Under the pieces are notes generated by a model. That model did no database searches. It was not told the DNA's origin and worked only from the letters and a program-made list of their open reading frames with translations. Shown here piece by piece: positions 8,918 through 17,212 of a DNA stretch of 61,799 nt. Each line of letters starts with the position of its first letter. The stretch's first letter is position 1. A program made the position numbers and the translations under genes. This DNA comes from Firmicutes bacterium HGW-Firmicutes-7 (GTDB lineage: Bacteria > Bacillota > Clostridia > Lachnospirales > Vallitaleaceae). The stretch covers positions 1 to 61,799 of the forward strand of contig PGZO01000024.1 in the NCBI GenBank assembly GCA_002841375.1. Reading direction: 5' to 3'.

Positions 8918-10021
8918 CTATTTGGCATATGCTATTACTTCTTCTTGCCATTTAACACCTAGTGTTTCGGCAGTTTTTGCCCAGGCATCCATATCGCTAA
9001 CCATTCTGGCCTTTACATATTGTTCGTTGCTGATCATTTTGGCTGCTACCTCTTCAGGTAAAACCACACTGCTTCTTACCGGTTTTGCATAACCAATAGC
9101 CAAGTTAATTTGCCCTTCATCGCTTAAAATATATTCTCTAGCAAGAGCTGCAGCATGAGGACGCTTAGTATATGCGTTAATTACTGTACAATAACCACTT
9201 TGTATAGAGCCATCAAGAGGCACATTTACTTCGAAGCTGGCATTTGGATTGTTGGTCATAAATTGGTCTTTATATCCTAAAGCATTGTAGTCCCAAAGAA
9301 GAGCAACGGCGATTTCGCCTTTTTCAAGTCTTGCAAGTGAAAGCTCACCTTTGTCTAGACGTCCTTGTTCAGCTAAATTCTTAAAATAGTCGATTCCTGG
9401 TTGTATATTGCTCTCTGAACCACCATTGGCAATTGCGGCAGCCAGCACAGCATTTTGGGCTTGTGAAGCCTTCGTAACATCTCCTACACTGACAACATAG
9501 TCGCCTTTTAGAATATCTTCAAAAGATTTCGGTGGATTTGGAACTAGTTTAGTATTCGTAATTATCGAAATGGTTCCATAATATGCTATGATCCAATTCC
9601 CGTCGTCATCCTTCGCCCAATCAGGAATATCATCCCAATTGCTTGTCTTGTAAGGAATTGTCAATCCTTTTTCTACAGCAACAGGTCCAAAGGATTGCCC
9701 AACATCGCCAATGTCTTTTGTTGCATCATTCTTTTCAGATTCAAATACAGCTAGCTCTTCAGCAGATGACATATCTACATCCGTATGTACCAATCCATAG
9801 ATTTCATTAATATCTTTCCAGGTATCACCCCAATTTGCCCAAGAATCTGGCATTCCGACAGAATCCACTCGTCCTTCTTTCTTTGCTTCTTCAATGATTT
9901 TATCAAGAGACATGCTATTTAAGTCGATTTTTTCAGTACCTGAGCTGCTAAAGCAACCTGTAAATATGGCAGTTCCTAATGTCAAGGTTAATATGATTGA
10001 TAAAACGCTCTTTTTATACAT
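8918..10021 (-). CDS. ABC importer solute-binding lipoprotein
   Basis: A 367-residue lipoprotein. The signal peptide ends in the lipobox TAIFTGC, with lipidation expected at Cys23. The body is a type II periplasmic-binding fold of the spermidine/iron/2-aminoethylphosphonate family, with YYGTISIITNTKLV and ARLEKGEIAVALLWDYNALGY. GGGAGGA lies seven bases before the ATG. It is the first gene of the operon that continues with the hydrolase, two permeases and the ATPase. It presumably captures the solute outside the cell and would be made in excess because of the hairpin that follows. The ligand cannot be read from sequence. Confidence 0.85.
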   Translation of the reverse strand: MYKKSVLSIILTLTLGTAIFTGCFSSSGTEKIDLNSMSLDKIIEEAKKEGRVDSVGMPDSWANWGDTWKDINEIYGLVHTDVDMSSAEELAVFESEKNDATKDIGDVGQSFGPVAVEKGLTIPYKTSNWDDIPDWAKDDDGNWIIAYYGTISIITNTKLVPNPPKSFEDILKGDYVVSVGDVTKASQAQNAVLAAAIANGGSESNIQPGIDYFKNLAEQGRLDKGELSLARLEKGEIAVALLWDYNALGYKDQFMTNNPNASFEVNVPLDGSIQSGYCTVINAYTKRPHAAALAREYILSDEGQINLAIGYAKPVRSSVVLPEEVAAKMISNEQYVKARMVSDMDAWAKTAETLGVKWQEEVIAYAK

Positions 10022-10104
10022 TATAAATCCTCCCTTTTGATTGTATATAAGGAGTATAAGCCTATAGTATTAAGTTTAATAGGTAATTTATGTAAATTAT
10101 ACGT

Positions 10105-10130
10105 AAAAAAAGCGGCTCTATATGAGCCAC
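10105..10130 (-). terminator. Terminator of the alcohol dehydrogenase transcript
   Basis: On the minus strand, a 7-bp GTGGCTC/GAGCCGC stem (one G-U pair) with a five-base loop is followed by seven T residues, 36 bases beyond the dehydrogenase stop codon. Confidence 0.85.
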
Positions 10131-10165
10131 TTGATGTGCTTTTTGAATACTCAAAATTAAATGTT

Positions 10166-11335
10166 TCACAGCGCAAGCTTTAGAATCTCTTCGATATCAG
10201 CGGTGCTCAGTTTTACAATATTTCCACGAGTATGTTTACCATTATTCGTTACTTTGTTGGCCATTTCAGCTATACGGTCGCTTCCAATATTCGCATCAGC
10301 CAAACGAATAGGTAACTTCAACTGTAGAAAAAAGTTTTCAAGGGCTTCAATACCTTTTAGCGCAGTTTCCTCTGGATTTTCGAAATTATAATCTATATTG
10401 AAAACCCTCGAAGCAAATTGTGCAAATTTTTCTACATTTGTTTTGTAGACATATTTCATCCATGCAGGAAAAATAATACTTAAACCTGCACCATGAGCAA
10501 TGTCATAAATACCACTTAACTCATGTTCTATGCCATGAGATGCCCAGTCTCCTACTCTACCTGTATCTAACAAATTATTATGGGCTAAAGTTCCCGCCCA
10601 CATTATTTCAGCTCTAGCATCATAATCTTCAGGATTATCTATTAACTTGGGACTCTGTAGAAGGATCGTTTTCATCGTAGCTTCACATAACCGATCCGTT
10701 AAATCAACATGTTTGGTATTTGAAAAATAACGCTCCATCACATGGGCTAGCATATCTGCCGCACCACAAGCTGTCTGATATTCGGGCAACGTAAAAGTGA
10801 GTTCAGGATTCATGATGCAAAATACTGGCCTTATAAGGTTATCATTTAAGCCTCTTTTAAACCACCCCTCTTCATTCGTAATCACTGAGCTAGAGCTTGT
10901 CTCACTACCCGCTGCTGGTAATGTCAATACAACACCTACTGGAAGGGTTTTTTTAGGCTTTGCTTTTTTACTGTAAAAGTCCCATACATCACCATCATGG
11001 AACACGCCCACAGCAATAGCTTTTGCTGAATCAATAACACTACCACCACCAACTGCAAGAATAAAATCTATCTTTTCTTCTTTACAAAGTTCAATACCTT
11101 GTCTTACTAGCGTTAATCTAGGGTTTGGCTTGACATCACCAAGCTCTACAATATGAAGATCTAATTCTTTTAGTTGGTTTACAACTATATCGTACAAACC
11201 ATATTTCTTAACACTGCCACCACCATAATGTAATAATACCTTCTTTCCATATTGACTGGTCAATGCACCCACTTGCTGTTCAGTACCTCTTCCAAATATT
11301 ACTTTCGTTTTATTCTCAAATTCGAAATTCAACAT
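10166..11335 (-). CDS. Iron-containing alcohol dehydrogenase (BdhA/YqhD-like)
   Basis: A 389-residue enzyme matching the NAD(P)H-dependent butanol dehydrogenase/YqhD branch in length and motifs. The nucleotide-binding GGGSVIDSAKAIAVG lies near residue 95. Metal-ligand segments are CGAADMLAHVMERYF near 190-205 and HGIEHELSGIYDIAHGAG near 265-285. It would reduce aldehydes to alcohols in the cytoplasm; YqhD relatives accept many short-chain aldehydes. It follows the MerR regulator by 84 bases on the same strand and ends in its own terminator, so the two form a merR-adh unit controlled by the operator at 11826-11854. I infer a role in scavenging aldehydes, possibly those made by the neighbouring methylthioribose/deoxyribose aldolase. 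Confidence 0.9.
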   Translation of the reverse strand: MLNFEFENKTKVIFGRGTEQQVGALTSQYGKKVLLHYGGGSVKKYGLYDIVVNQLKELDLHIVELGDVKPNPRLTLVRQGIELCKEEKIDFILAVGGGSVIDSAKAIAVGVFHDGDVWDFYSKKAKPKKTLPVGVVLTLPAAGSETSSSSVITNEEGWFKRGLNDNLIRPVFCIMNPELTFTLPEYQTACGAADMLAHVMERYFSNTKHVDLTDRLCEATMKTILLQSPKLIDNPEDYDARAEIMWAGTLAHNNLLDTGRVGDWASHGIEHELSGIYDIAHGAGLSIIFPAWMKYVYKTNVEKFAQFASRVFNIDYNFENPEETALKGIEALENFFLQLKLPIRLADANIGSDRIAEMANKVTNNGKHTRGNIVKLSTADIEEILKLAL

Positions 11336-11419
11336 AATGTATAACTCCTTCCTATAGTGCCTATATTTAGACTAGTTACTTTACAACATTTCTAAATATA
11401 ATTTGAATAATAATCATGA

Positions 11420-11806
11420 TCAATCTTTATACTTTCCTTTGGACACATCAATATTGCACGATTCATAATGTTCAATTTTATTGTTAATATTGTTTAAATA
11501 AATTGACATCTCTTTTAACTTCTTTTCAAGATTTTCTCTGTGCTGGTACAGAATTTCCATTCGTTCAGGTACTGTATCATCTCCTTGCATACTAAGATTA
11601 ACAAAATGTCTCATTTCACTAATTGGCATACTCGTATCTCTTAGACATTTCACAAACCTCAACCATTCAACATTGGTATCACTAAAAACACGATTACCAT
11701 TTGTATCTCTTAGGATATACGGAAGCAATCCTTCGTTTTCATAGTATCTCAATGTATGTGGCGTTAATTCTACCTTTTCAGCAACTTCTTTAATTGTATA
11801 TTGCAT
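11420..11806 (-). CDS. MerR regulator, AdhR/NmlR-like
   Basis: A 128-residue regulator: an N-terminal winged helix-turn-helix (YTIKEVAEKVELTPHTLRYY), a linker and a C-terminal dimerisation coiled coil (about residues 80-115). Cys54, in RFVKCLRD, sits where AdhR/NmlR-type aldehyde sensors carry their conserved reactive cysteine. Typical metal-binding C-terminal cysteine clusters are absent. GAGGTGAG precedes the ATG. An imperfect 18-bp dyad lies between the -35 and -10 of its own promoter, and a near-copy lies before the aldo/keto reductase operon, so it probably activates itself, the iron alcohol dehydrogenase and both reductases in response to aldehydes. Confidence 0.85.
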   Translation of the reverse strand: MQYTIKEVAEKVELTPHTLRYYENEGLLPYILRDTNGNRVFSDTNVEWLRFVKCLRDTSMPISEMRHFVNLSMQGDDTVPERMEILYQHRENLEKKLKEMSIYLNNINNKIEHYESCNIDVSKGKYKD

Positions 11807-11825
11807 ATTCTCACCTCAACATCAT

Positions 11826-11854
11826 TTTATACCTTAAAGTATACGCTAAGTCAA
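11826..11854 (-). promoter_or_regulatory. MerR-type operator-promoter of merR-adh
   Basis: On the minus strand, TTGACT (11854-11849), a 17-base spacer and TATAAA (11831-11826). The spacer region is filled by the dyad CTTAGCGTATACTTTAAG (11850-11833; 14 of 18 positions symmetric), the place where MerR-family activators bind. Read two bases later, TAAAAT gives the 19-base spacing such activators often use. The layout is the same at 14043-14071. Confidence 0.7.
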
Positions 11855-11935
11855 AGGATTTTTTCAACTAAAATACAAAACTAGCCCAAACTTGTCTTCA
11901 TGACAATGTTTAGCGTATTGTAACTCGAAGAACAA

Positions 11936-12016
11936 AGCGCTTGTCAGCGCGTTACACAATTTTTATACTATCTAACACTTTCTTCTATGCTTCGTAGGAA
12001 AGTAGCACTTTCCTAC
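11936..12016. repeat. Dispersed two-hairpin repeat, copy 2
   Basis: An inverted copy of the element at 37-120. The block AGCGCTTGTCAGCGCGTTA (11936-11954) and the hairpin GTAGGAAAGT-AGC-ACTTTCCTAC (11994-12016) are conserved, while about 35 bases between them are unrelated to copy 1. It lies between the MerR gene and the aldo/keto reductase terminator. The rest of 11855-11935 shows no other feature. Confidence 0.7.
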
Positions 12017-12020
12017 TGGA

Positions 12021-12059
12021 CAAAAAAACGAAACAACAATGCTAGAAAGAATTGTTGTT
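12021..12059 (-). terminator. Terminator of the aldo/keto reductase operon
   Basis: A 9-bp stem (AACAACAAT, 12032-12040, with ATTGTTGTT, 12051-12059). On the minus strand it is followed by CG and then seven T residues, 18 bases past the stop of the second reductase gene. Confidence 0.8.
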
Positions 12060-12077
12060 CACGTAAAGTATATCGTA

Positions 12078-12995
12078 CTATGGGAGTACATTTCCGGCTG
12101 CTCTATATATTTCATACCATTCTTCTCTAGAAAGTGTAATGGTTGACGCTTTACATATATCTTTTAAACGAGACGGATTTGTTGTTCCTACAATTGGTTG
12201 TATCTTTGCTGGATGCCTTAATATCCAGGCAATTGCTATTGCCGTATTGGGCACGCCTTTTTGCTTTGCTATATTATCAATTGTTTTATTCAACTCAGGG
12301 AATTTATCGTTATTAAGAAACACACCTTCAAAAAATCCATATTGAAAAGGTGACCATGCTTGAATGGTAATATCCTTCAATCGGCAATAATCTAATATAC
12401 TTCCATCCCTGTCAATAGAGGGATTAATTTCCATATTAACATTCAACCCCGCATCAATCATACCTGTATTGGTTATGCTCAGCTGTAATTGATTAATAAT
12501 GAGGCTTTGCTCAACATTCTTTTTCAGCAATTCAATTTGCATAGGATTTTGATTACTCACACCAAAGTGCCTCACCTTTCCACTACGTTCAAGACTAGTA
12601 AATGCATCAGCTACTTCTTCAGGTTCTACGAGTGCATCTGGACGATGTAGTAGCAAAACATCAAGATAATCCGTTTTTAAGCGTTTCAAACTACCATCTA
12701 CTGCTTCTAGAATATGTTTCTTAGAAAAATCAAAACACCCTTTTCGTATGCCACATTTTGATTGAATAATTATTTTTTCTCGAATGCTAGCATTCATGTC
12801 AATGGCTTGGGAAAAAATTTCTTCTGATTTTCCACCACCATATATATCTGCATGATCAAAAAAATCAATTCCTTCTTCTAAGGCAGTATGAATGAGTGTT
12901 GCTGCCTCTTTATTTGTCAAATCTGCCAATCTAAAGAAGCCTAGTGAAATCTCAGATCCACTTAATGCACCCTTACCAATATTAATTTTCTTCAT
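12078..12995 (-). CDS. Aldo/keto reductase (YdhF-like)
   Basis: A 305-residue NADPH-dependent aldo/keto reductase. The (beta/alpha)8 barrel shows the catalytic DHADIYGGGKSEE block near residue 47 (Asp and Tyr), the KTDYLDVLLLHRPD stretch near 107 with its active-site His, and the cofactor-binding PIVGTTNPSRL near the C-terminus. GAGGTG precedes the ATG. It is the second gene of a two-gene operon, 39 bases after the other reductase, behind the MerR-type promoter. The general reaction is reduction of aldehydes or ketones to alcohols. The substrate is not determinable, but the context suggests aldehyde removal. Confidence 0.9.
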   Translation of the reverse strand: MKKINIGKGALSGSEISLGFFRLADLTNKEAATLIHTALEEGIDFFDHADIYGGGKSEEIFSQAIDMNASIREKIIIQSKCGIRKGCFDFSKKHILEAVDGSLKRLKTDYLDVLLLHRPDALVEPEEVADAFTSLERSGKVRHFGVSNQNPMQIELLKKNVEQSLIINQLQLSITNTGMIDAGLNVNMEINPSIDRDGSILDYCRLKDITIQAWSPFQYGFFEGVFLNNDKFPELNKTIDNIAKQKGVPNTAIAIAWILRHPAKIQPIVGTTNPSRLKDICKASTITLSREEWYEIYRAAGNVLP

Positions 12996-13034
12996 TATTA
13001 CACCTCATTTATCTTTTTTTATATTCTTCTAACG

Positions 13035-13982
13035 CTATATTAATATTTCATCTATAGTTTGAATAACATCTTCAGATAATATCATTCCAGAAGCCTTCAC
13101 ATTTTCTTCGACTTGACTTGGCCTACTTGCTCCAATAATCGCACTTGCTACACTTGGGTATCTTAAAATCCATGATAGTGCTAACTGAGGCATCGAAATA
13201 CCAAGTTCCGTTGCAATATCATTTAACTTCACAACTTTTTCTAAATTGCTTTTATTAAGAAATCTCCCAATAAAATCGTTCGCATTTGCATCGGTGGCTC
13301 GACTACCTTCTGGCAACTGCTGCAAGTTCTTATATTTTCCTGTTAGTACCCCTTGAGCAAGTGGAGAATACACAACCTGGCTGATACCGTTTTTTTCACT
13401 TAAAGGAATAATTTCTGTTTCAATCTTCCTGCTGATCATATTATAAAGAGGTTGATTGACTACGATTCGATCAAGTAAATATTTATCCGCTACTTGCAAT
13501 GCTTCTTGAATTTGAGCTGCTGTCCACTCACTAACCCCAGCATATAATATTTTGCCTTGTCTAATTAAATCATCAATGATTCTTAATGTTTCTTCTACTC
13601 GTGTTTCAGGGTCATAACGATGACAGTAGTATATATCTAAGTAGTCCACACCTAGACGTTTAAGACTAGCATGGGCTTGTTCAAAAACATGTTTCCTTGA
13701 AAGACCTCTATCATTAGGCCCATCTCCCATCGGCCAAAATACCTTTGTAGCCAAAACGTAAGATTCTCGTGAGTACTTTTTAAGTGCCTCTCCTACAACA
13801 AGTTCTGCACTGCCTCTTGCATAAACATTTGCTGTATCAAAAAAATTGATTCCAAGTTCATAAGCCTTATCAATGGTTTTAATAGCCGTTTCTTTTTCAA
13901 TCGAGTTACCATAAGTAAGCCAACTTCCCAGACTAATCTCACTTACTTTCATCCCTGTTTTACCTAATCTCCTGTATTGCAT
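13035..13982 (-). CDS. Aldo/keto reductase (YghZ/Kv-beta-like)
   Basis: A 315-residue aldo/keto reductase of the branch containing YghZ (L-glyceraldehyde 3-phosphate reductase) and potassium-channel beta subunits. Motifs are MQYRRLGKTGMKVSEISLGS at the start, NFFDTANVYARGSAE, LDIYYCHRYDPETRVEE, YSPLAQGVLTGKY and AIIGASRPSQVEEN. An upstream in-frame ATG (14030) exists, but GGAGGAG lies just ahead of the ATG at 13982, which also begins the conserved fold. It is transcribed from the MerR-type promoter at 14043-14071 and is first of the two-gene reductase operon. YghZ relatives detoxify methylglyoxal and related aldehydes, which agrees with an aldehyde-responsive regulator. Confidence 0.9.
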   Translation of the reverse strand: MQYRRLGKTGMKVSEISLGSWLTYGNSIEKETAIKTIDKAYELGINFFDTANVYARGSAELVVGEALKKYSRESYVLATKVFWPMGDGPNDRGLSRKHVFEQAHASLKRLGVDYLDIYYCHRYDPETRVEETLRIIDDLIRQGKILYAGVSEWTAAQIQEALQVADKYLLDRIVVNQPLYNMISRKIETEIIPLSEKNGISQVVYSPLAQGVLTGKYKNLQQLPEGSRATDANANDFIGRFLNKSNLEKVVKLNDIATELGISMPQLALSWILRYPSVASAIIGASRPSQVEENVKASGMILSEDVIQTIDEILI

Positions 13983-14042
13983 ATTCACTCCTCCAATTCT
14001 TCGTTTAATTAACAATTTATTGTTTGCCACCCTTTATTTAAG

Positions 14043-14071
14043 TCTATACCTTAGAGTACCCTCTAAGTCAA
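14043..14071 (-). promoter_or_regulatory. MerR-type operator-promoter of the reductase operon
   Basis: On the minus strand, TTGACT (14071-14066), 17 bases, TATAGA (14048-14043). The dyad CTTAGAGGGTACTCTAAG (14067-14050) occupies the spacer, with perfect 7-bp arms. Its position and half-sites match the promoter of the MerR gene itself (11826-11854), so one regulator should serve both. Confidence 0.75.
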
Positions 14072-14103
14072 TCTTTATTTTCCACATCTGTTTTTAGGAA
14101 CAA

Positions 14104-14147
14104 TAAAAACCCGAAGGATCGTTGTTTTCTTCAACGATCCTCCGGGT
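14104..14147 (-). terminator. Terminator of the methylthioribose salvage operon
   Basis: A long stem (14109-14124 with 14132-14147, one mismatch, seven-base loop). On the minus strand it is followed by five T residues. It closes the operon whose last gene ends at 14238; 14148-14237 holds nothing recognisable. Confidence 0.85.
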
Positions 14148-14237
14148 CAAGCTTATGCCTAAACTATCTCTGGCTCCAATACATCGTATAACAAAAGCTG
14201 ATATATTTCTTCCAAGCTATAGTCCTTACGCATAAAT

Positions 14238-15344
14238 TTATATATTTAATCCATGAAAGGCTTCTTCCACTTTGATTTCATTGTTGAAGGCTTTTGTTAT
14301 CTGCTCAGTAAGGATACCAATACGCTGCCCCGTGTTGGATAGATTAGGTAAAGGTTTCGCATTCGTTAGCATCTTAAGCAATACTGGATACCACCTATAA
14401 ATGTCTTTCCCAGCTATAAAACTAGATAACCTTGTAGGATTACCACAATAAGCGCCAACGACTTGATCCACCGCTTGAGACGTTATAAACTCTAAAAACA
14501 ACGCTGCTTGCTCTTGATTTTTGCATAAATGGTTAATACCAAAGGACCAGGTTACATTCCAGGAAGTTTCTAATGCTGCAAAGCCAAGATCTTCAGGCTC
14601 CATACACTGATCATTCATAATTTGCCCCAATTGCCCTCCCCAAGAAACACCTAATATACATTTCTTTTTTTGAAGAGCGTCTAACACTTCTTCATTTCCA
14701 AATTCACTAACGTGTTTGTCACAATATTGCTTCATATTAATATACTTTTTAAGGGCTAAATAACCAGCTTTTGTATTTATGTTGGTGTTTCCCTCTTCGT
14801 CAAAAGCATCAACTCCTTCGCTTCGTAAATAGGGCAAGAAATCTAAAAATATTTCTGAAGGATGTGCTTTTAATACAAATATATTCTCTTGACCACATGA
14901 ATTGTTTTCAACAATTTTAATTAACTGATCAATAGAAACAACTTCACTTAACTTATTCTTTAGCTCGGATTTTCGATATACAAGAATATGTCCATCGCAG
15001 AAGGATGGTAGCAAATAAAGATTACCCTCTAACTCCATCTCCGATCTAATAGATAGTAATATATCTTCGTACTGATAGTTCTCTTTAAATTGACCCTTTA
15101 GCTTTAAGAGATAGCCTTGATCAACAAACTCTTTTAGCCATAAATGACCTGCAATCATTACAATATCATACTTATACGTCTGAAAGGAATTAAGTAGTGT
15201 AGTGTAATAATCAGCCCATTTAACAATATCAAACTGAACGCATATACCTGTCATCTCTTCAAATTTCTGAAGAAACTTATTGTTTGAGTCTTTATAGACA
15301 TAGGTAGCCGGGTCACCCACTGCTAAAACATTTATTTTTTTCAT
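14238..15344 (-). CDS. Solute-binding-like protein without signal peptide
   Basis: A 368-residue protein of the extracellular solute-binding family 1 fold, seen in YKDSNNKFLQKFEEMTGI, KYDIVMIAGHLWLKEFV, ALQKKKCILGVSWGG and the C-terminal EQAALFLEFITSQAVDQVV. Unlike exported members, it begins MKKINVLAVGDPATYVY, with no signal peptide or lipobox. The frame is closed by a stop about nine codons upstream, and GAGGGGGAAA supports this start. No matching permease is adjacent; the operon already has its own lipoprotein (21012-22136). It is therefore expected to stay in the cytoplasm and may act as a ligand-binding sensor or carrier in the salvage pathway. An assembly error at the 5' end is the alternative. 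Confidence 0.75.
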   Translation of the reverse strand: MKKINVLAVGDPATYVYKDSNNKFLQKFEEMTGICVQFDIVKWADYYTTLLNSFQTYKYDIVMIAGHLWLKEFVDQGYLLKLKGQFKENYQYEDILLSIRSEMELEGNLYLLPSFCDGHILVYRKSELKNKLSEVVSIDQLIKIVENNSCGQENIFVLKAHPSEIFLDFLPYLRSEGVDAFDEEGNTNINTKAGYLALKKYINMKQYCDKHVSEFGNEEVLDALQKKKCILGVSWGGQLGQIMNDQCMEPEDLGFAALETSWNVTWSFGINHLCKNQEQAALFLEFITSQAVDQVVGAYCGNPTRLSSFIAGKDIYRWYPVLLKMLTNAKPLPNLSNTGQRIGILTEQITKAFNNEIKVEEAFHGLNI

Positions 15345-15406
15345 GTTTACTGTTTCCCCCTCTTTTTAAAGTGCTTTGATATGCTCTTTTTTTACACATT
15401 GAAGCT

Positions 15407-16108
15407 TTAATCTAATGTATTAATATAATCCTCTTTACAAGAAGGCGTGCCTCCAGAATAAATGCCCATCTTCTCTCTAATATCAAGAAGGGCACTGACT
15501 TGATCAAAGTTAAATTCTTTTGGCTCCCCAATTTGCTTAAGGTAGTAAAGTATCTTACAATAATGCTCAACAGACTCCATTCTAAAATAAGCTTGGGTAA
15601 GATCGCTTCCCCAGGTTAGCAAACCATGGTTTGCTAACAGCACCGCGTTATACTCTTTTACAAAAGGAACAATAGAATTGGGCACTTCATCCGTTCCTGG
15701 CAAAGCATAATCAGCAACAGGTACAACCCCAAGATTTACAACCGCTTCTGATAGTATTGGCCGATCCAAAGGTATTCTAGCAACCGCAAAGGCTGTAGCA
15801 AGAGGCGGGTGAGCATGCACAACTGCTTTCACTTCAGGGTTTAATTGGTAAACCTTCAAATGCATCTTAACTTCTGAAGAAGGCATTGACTTGCCAGAAA
15901 TTAACTTTCCATTTAAGTCTATTTTTATAAGCTCTTCCGGTATCATACCTCCTTTACTAACGCCTGTCGGCGTTATAATAATTTCATGGTCATTAATTTT
16001 TACCGATATATTTCCATCATTGGCTGCAACAAACTCTTTGTCATAAAGCTTTTGCCCAACCACACAAATATCTTTTCTAATTTCTGTTTCGTCAAAATAG
16101 GAATTCAT
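15407..16108 (-). CDS. Class II aldolase (methylthioribulose/deoxyribulose-1-P)
   Basis: A 233-residue zinc aldolase of the fuculose-phosphate aldolase family. The catalytic Glu79 (SSEVKMH) and zinc ligands His98, His100 (VVHAHPP) and His161 (LLANHGL) keep exactly the spacing of FucA. Its place directly after mtnK and mtnA is that of the Ald2/DrdA enzyme of the DHAP shunt. That enzyme cleaves 5-methylthioribulose-1-phosphate to dihydroxyacetone phosphate and methylthioacetaldehyde, or 5-deoxyribulose-1-phosphate to DHAP and acetaldehyde. The true substrate cannot be chosen from sequence. It sits 43 bases after mtnA on the same transcript. Confidence 0.88.
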   Translation of the reverse strand: MNSYFDETEIRKDICVVGQKLYDKEFVAANDGNISVKINDHEIIITPTGVSKGGMIPEELIKIDLNGKLISGKSMPSSEVKMHLKVYQLNPEVKAVVHAHPPLATAFAVARIPLDRPILSEAVVNLGVVPVADYALPGTDEVPNSIVPFVKEYNAVLLANHGLLTWGSDLTQAYFRMESVEHYCKILYYLKQIGEPKEFNFDQVSALLDIREKMGIYSGGTPSCKEDYINTLD

Positions 16109-16151
16109 TTATTCACCTACCTTATTAAAGTCTACTTAAACAGTTATAGGG

Positions 16152-17198
16152 TTAAAATAATTTTTTCAAATTATCTTTGTATGGAGGCCACACAATACCT
16201 TTCTCTGTAATGATTGCCGTAATATATTGAGCAGCCGTTACATCGAATGCTGGATTATAAGTCTTCACACCCTCAGGTGCTGTTCTTTTTCCAAAACCGT
16301 TGATAATTTCTTCACCGTCTCTAAGTTCAATTTCAATATCGTCACCTGTTAAAGTGTTCATATCAATGGTAGAAGTAGGCCCAAGAATATACATAGGTAT
16401 TCCATATTCTTTTGCTAAAATTGCTACACCTGAAGTGCCAATTTTATTGGCCGTATCCCCATTGGCTGCAATACGGTCGCAACCAACAAGTACGGCGTCA
16501 ATTTTACCTTCTTTCATTACAATTGATGCCATATTATCACAAATAACCGTTACATCTAGACCTGCTTTAAATAACTCGTATGCTGTTAATCTTGCCCCCT
16601 GTAATAGAGGCCTCGTTTCATCTGCAAATATCTTAAAGTTATAATTTTTTTCATATCCAACATACATTGGTGCTAAAGCTGTTCCATATCCAGAAGTAGC
16701 AATACCTCCAGCATTACAATGGGTTAATAACCCCATGCCTGGCTTTAGCAAGGAAAGTCCATACTCGCCTATGGCTTTGCCCATTTCTTGATCTTCCGCC
16801 AATATCTTCTCACTTTCATCTAGTAATGCAGCCTTTATCTCTTCTACTGTCTTATTTTCTTCTTTATTCAGTCGATTTGTCATGCGATCCAAAGCCCAAA
16901 ACAAATTAACGGCCGTAGGCCTTGAAGTTGCCAGATAATCTCTCTTTTCTTCAAATTCTCTTTTGAATGCACCTACTGTTGTGGCTTCTGACTTCAATAT
17001 GCATACATAAAGACCAAATGCTGCTGCCACGCCAATAGCTGGTGCGCCTCTAACTCTCAATTTTTTAATGGCTTCGAAAATATCTTCCACAAGATCCAAT
17101 TCTAAAAACTTTTCTTGTTCTGGTAGTAGTGTTTGATCAATAAGAATTAATTTATCTTTTTTGTCATTTAACCGAGCCGGTATTACTGTCATCACCAT
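16152..17198 (-). CDS. mtnA: S-methyl-5-thioribose-1-phosphate isomerase
   Basis: A 348-residue aldose-ketose isomerase of the eIF2B-related MtnA family. Landmarks are RVRGAPAIGVAAAFG near residue 48, catalytic Cys161 in LLTHCNAGG, FADETRPLLQGARLTA near 191-206 and general-acid Asp241 in VGCDRIAANGD. It converts methylthioribose-1-phosphate to methylthioribulose-1-phosphate. Homologues (DrdI) also isomerise 5-deoxyribose-1-phosphate. The kinase gene ends 14 bases upstream. GGAG lies 11 bases before the first ATG; the second ATG two codons later is equally possible. Confidence 0.93.
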   Translation of the reverse strand: MVMTVIPARLNDKKDKLILIDQTLLPEQEKFLELDLVEDIFEAIKKLRVRGAPAIGVAAAFGLYVCILKSEATTVGAFKREFEEKRDYLATSRPTAVNLFWALDRMTNRLNKEENKTVEEIKAALLDESEKILAEDQEMGKAIGEYGLSLLKPGMGLLTHCNAGGIATSGYGTALAPMYVGYEKNYNFKIFADETRPLLQGARLTAYELFKAGLDVTVICDNMASIVMKEGKIDAVLVGCDRIAANGDTANKIGTSGVAILAKEYGIPMYILGPTSTIDMNTLTGDDIEIELRDGEEIINGFGKRTAPEGVKTYNPAFDVTAAQYITAIITEKGIVWPPYKDNLKKLF

Positions 17199-17212
17199 GA
17201 TCTTTTATTCTC

